Below the pieces are notes generated by a model. It was not told the DNA's origin, searched no databases, and saw only the letters and a program-made list of their open reading frames with translations. This document shows positions 62,601 through 64,000 of a stretch of 64,000 bases of DNA, piece by piece; within the stretch, counting starts at the first letter, position 1, and each line of letters begins with the position of its first letter. Made by a program: the position numbers and the translations under genes. Source of the DNA: Elysia crispata (Eukaryota > Mollusca > Gastropoda > Plakobranchidae); the NCBI GenBank assembly GCA_033675545.1, contig JAWDGP010003778.1:260001-324000 (forward strand), in the 5' to 3' direction.

Positions 62601-64000
62601 GAAGTATAGAAGAGTGGAAGTAGCGATATCCTAACATACATTTAGGAAAGAAGAGTGGAAGTGGCGATATCCTAACATATATGAAGTATAGAAGAGTGGA
62701 AGTGGCGATATCCTAACATATATGAAGTATAGAAGAGTGGAAGTAGCGATATCCTAACATACATTTAGGAAAGAAGAGTGGAAGTGGCGATATCCCAACA
62801 TATATGAAGTATAGAAGAGTGGAAGTGGCGATATCCTAACATATATGAAGTATAGAAGAGTGGAAGTAGCGATATCCTAACATACATTTAGGAAAGAAGA
62901 GTGGAAGTAGCGATATCCTAACATACATTTAGGAAAGAAGAGTGGAAGTAGCGATATCCTAACATATATGAAGTATAGAAGAGTGGAAGTAGCGATATCC
63001 TAACATATATGAAGTATAGAAGAGTGGAAGTGTCGATATCCTAACATATATGAAGTATATAAGAGTGGAAGTAGCGATATCCTAACATATATGAAGTATA
63101 GAAGAGTGGAAGTAGCGATATCCTAACATACATTTAGGACAGAAGAGTGGAAATAGCGATATCCTAACATATATGAAGTATAGAAGAGTGGAAGTGGCGA
63201 TATCCTAACATACATTTACGAAAGAAGAGTGGAAGTAGCGATATCCTAACATACATTTAGGAAAGAAGAGTGGAAGTGTCGATATCCTAACATACATTTA
63301 GGAAAGAAGAGTGGAAGTAGCGATATCCTAACATACATGAAATATAGAAGAGTGGAAGTGTCGATATCCTAACATACATTTAGGAAAGAAGAGTGGAAGT
63401 AGCGATATCCTAACATACATTTAGGAAAGAAGAGTGGAAGTAGCGATATCCTAACATATATTTAGGAAAGAAGAGTGGAAGTGTCGATATCCTAACATAT
63501 ATGAAGTATAGAAGAGTGGAAGTGTCGATATCCTAACATATATGAAGTATAGAAGAGTGGAAGTGTCGATATCGTAACATATATGAAGTATAGAAGAGTG
63601 GAAGTAGCGATATCCTAACATATATGAAGTATAGAAGAGTGGAAGTGGCGATATCCTAACATACATTTAGGAAAGAAGAGTGGACGTTGTGATCTCCCAA
63701 CATACATTCAGGTAAGAAGAGAGGAAGTAGCGATATCCTTACATATATTCAGGAAAGAAGAGTGGAAGTAGCGATATCCTAACATATATTTAGGAAAGAA
63801 GAGTGGAAGTAGCGATATCCTAACATACATTTAGGAAAGAAGAGTGGAAGTAGCGATATCCTAACATATATGAAGTATAGAAGAGTGGAAGTGGCGATAT
63901 CCTAACATACATTTACGAAAGAAGAGTGGAAGTAGCGATATCCTAACATACATTTAGGAAAGAAGAGTGGAAGTGTCGATATCCTAACATACATTTAGGA
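59671..64000. repeat. 41-bp satellite, more than 100 copies, open at the window end
   Basis: The shared half is AGAGTGGAAGTAGCGATATC followed by CTAACATA. The other half is either TATGAAGTATAGAAG (class A) or CATTTAGGAAAGAAG (class B), with a rare CATCTAGTATAGATGACTGG class. Class A dominates the left end; classes are interspersed in the middle. Nearly every unit has a GATATC site. The array is cut by the window end. Confidence 0.97.

Overview
This is eukaryotic, intron-bearing animal DNA. It has split genes with GT-AG introns, secretory signal peptides and a GPI-type tail, very long dinucleotide, trinucleotide and tetranucleotide tracts, and about twenty distinct minisatellite arrays. There are no operons and no bacterial signals. 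The repeat style and the small Cys-rich secreted peptides suggest a lophotrochozoan, most likely a gastropod mollusc. That is an inference, because no marker gene settles it. By hand tally about one third of the window is tandem repeat.

Layout, left to right. 1-12 kb: no recognised coding exon; microsatellites, two decayed tRNA-like SINE heads, and 68-bp, 33/37-bp and 88/89-bp minisatellites. 12.3-14.9 kb (+): a two-exon gene for a 146-residue single-pass membrane protein with KCNE-like topology. Its first coding exon ends in a 19-copy, 54-bp array that repeats the exon end together with its 5' splice site. 15.8-23.4 kb: 40-, 26-, 92- and 76-bp arrays and one tRNA-like SINE head. 23.5-31.7 kb (-): two small secreted Cys-rich peptide genes with a shared cysteine plan, and a possible TATA promoter plus 5' untranslated exon at 31.5-31.7 kb. 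32-34.8 kb: 60-bp and 38-bp arrays.

35.4-57.8 kb (-): a complete seven-exon gene for an acid sphingomyelinase-like phosphodiesterase (SMPDL3 family, 463 residues). All metallophosphatase motifs are present and all splice phases agree. Its intron 1 is about 17.6 kb and carries three large minisatellites (74/81, 45 and 48/49 bp). Its exon 4 donor is the first of 14 copies of the same 5' splice site in a 38-bp array. 58.7-59.1 kb: a long (ACT)n tract upstream of the promoter. 59.7 kb to the end: a 41-bp satellite of more than 100 units that runs off the window.

The most unusual signal is that two unrelated genes, on opposite strands, each have an exon-intron boundary amplified into a minisatellite, giving rows of near-identical 5' splice sites. 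A third array (7.3 kb) carries a consensus GTAAGT in every unit but has no recognised exon. A fourth (40.8-43.0 kb, intron 1 of the SMPDL3 gene) carries a branch-point-like TACTAAC and a pyrimidine-TAG in most units.
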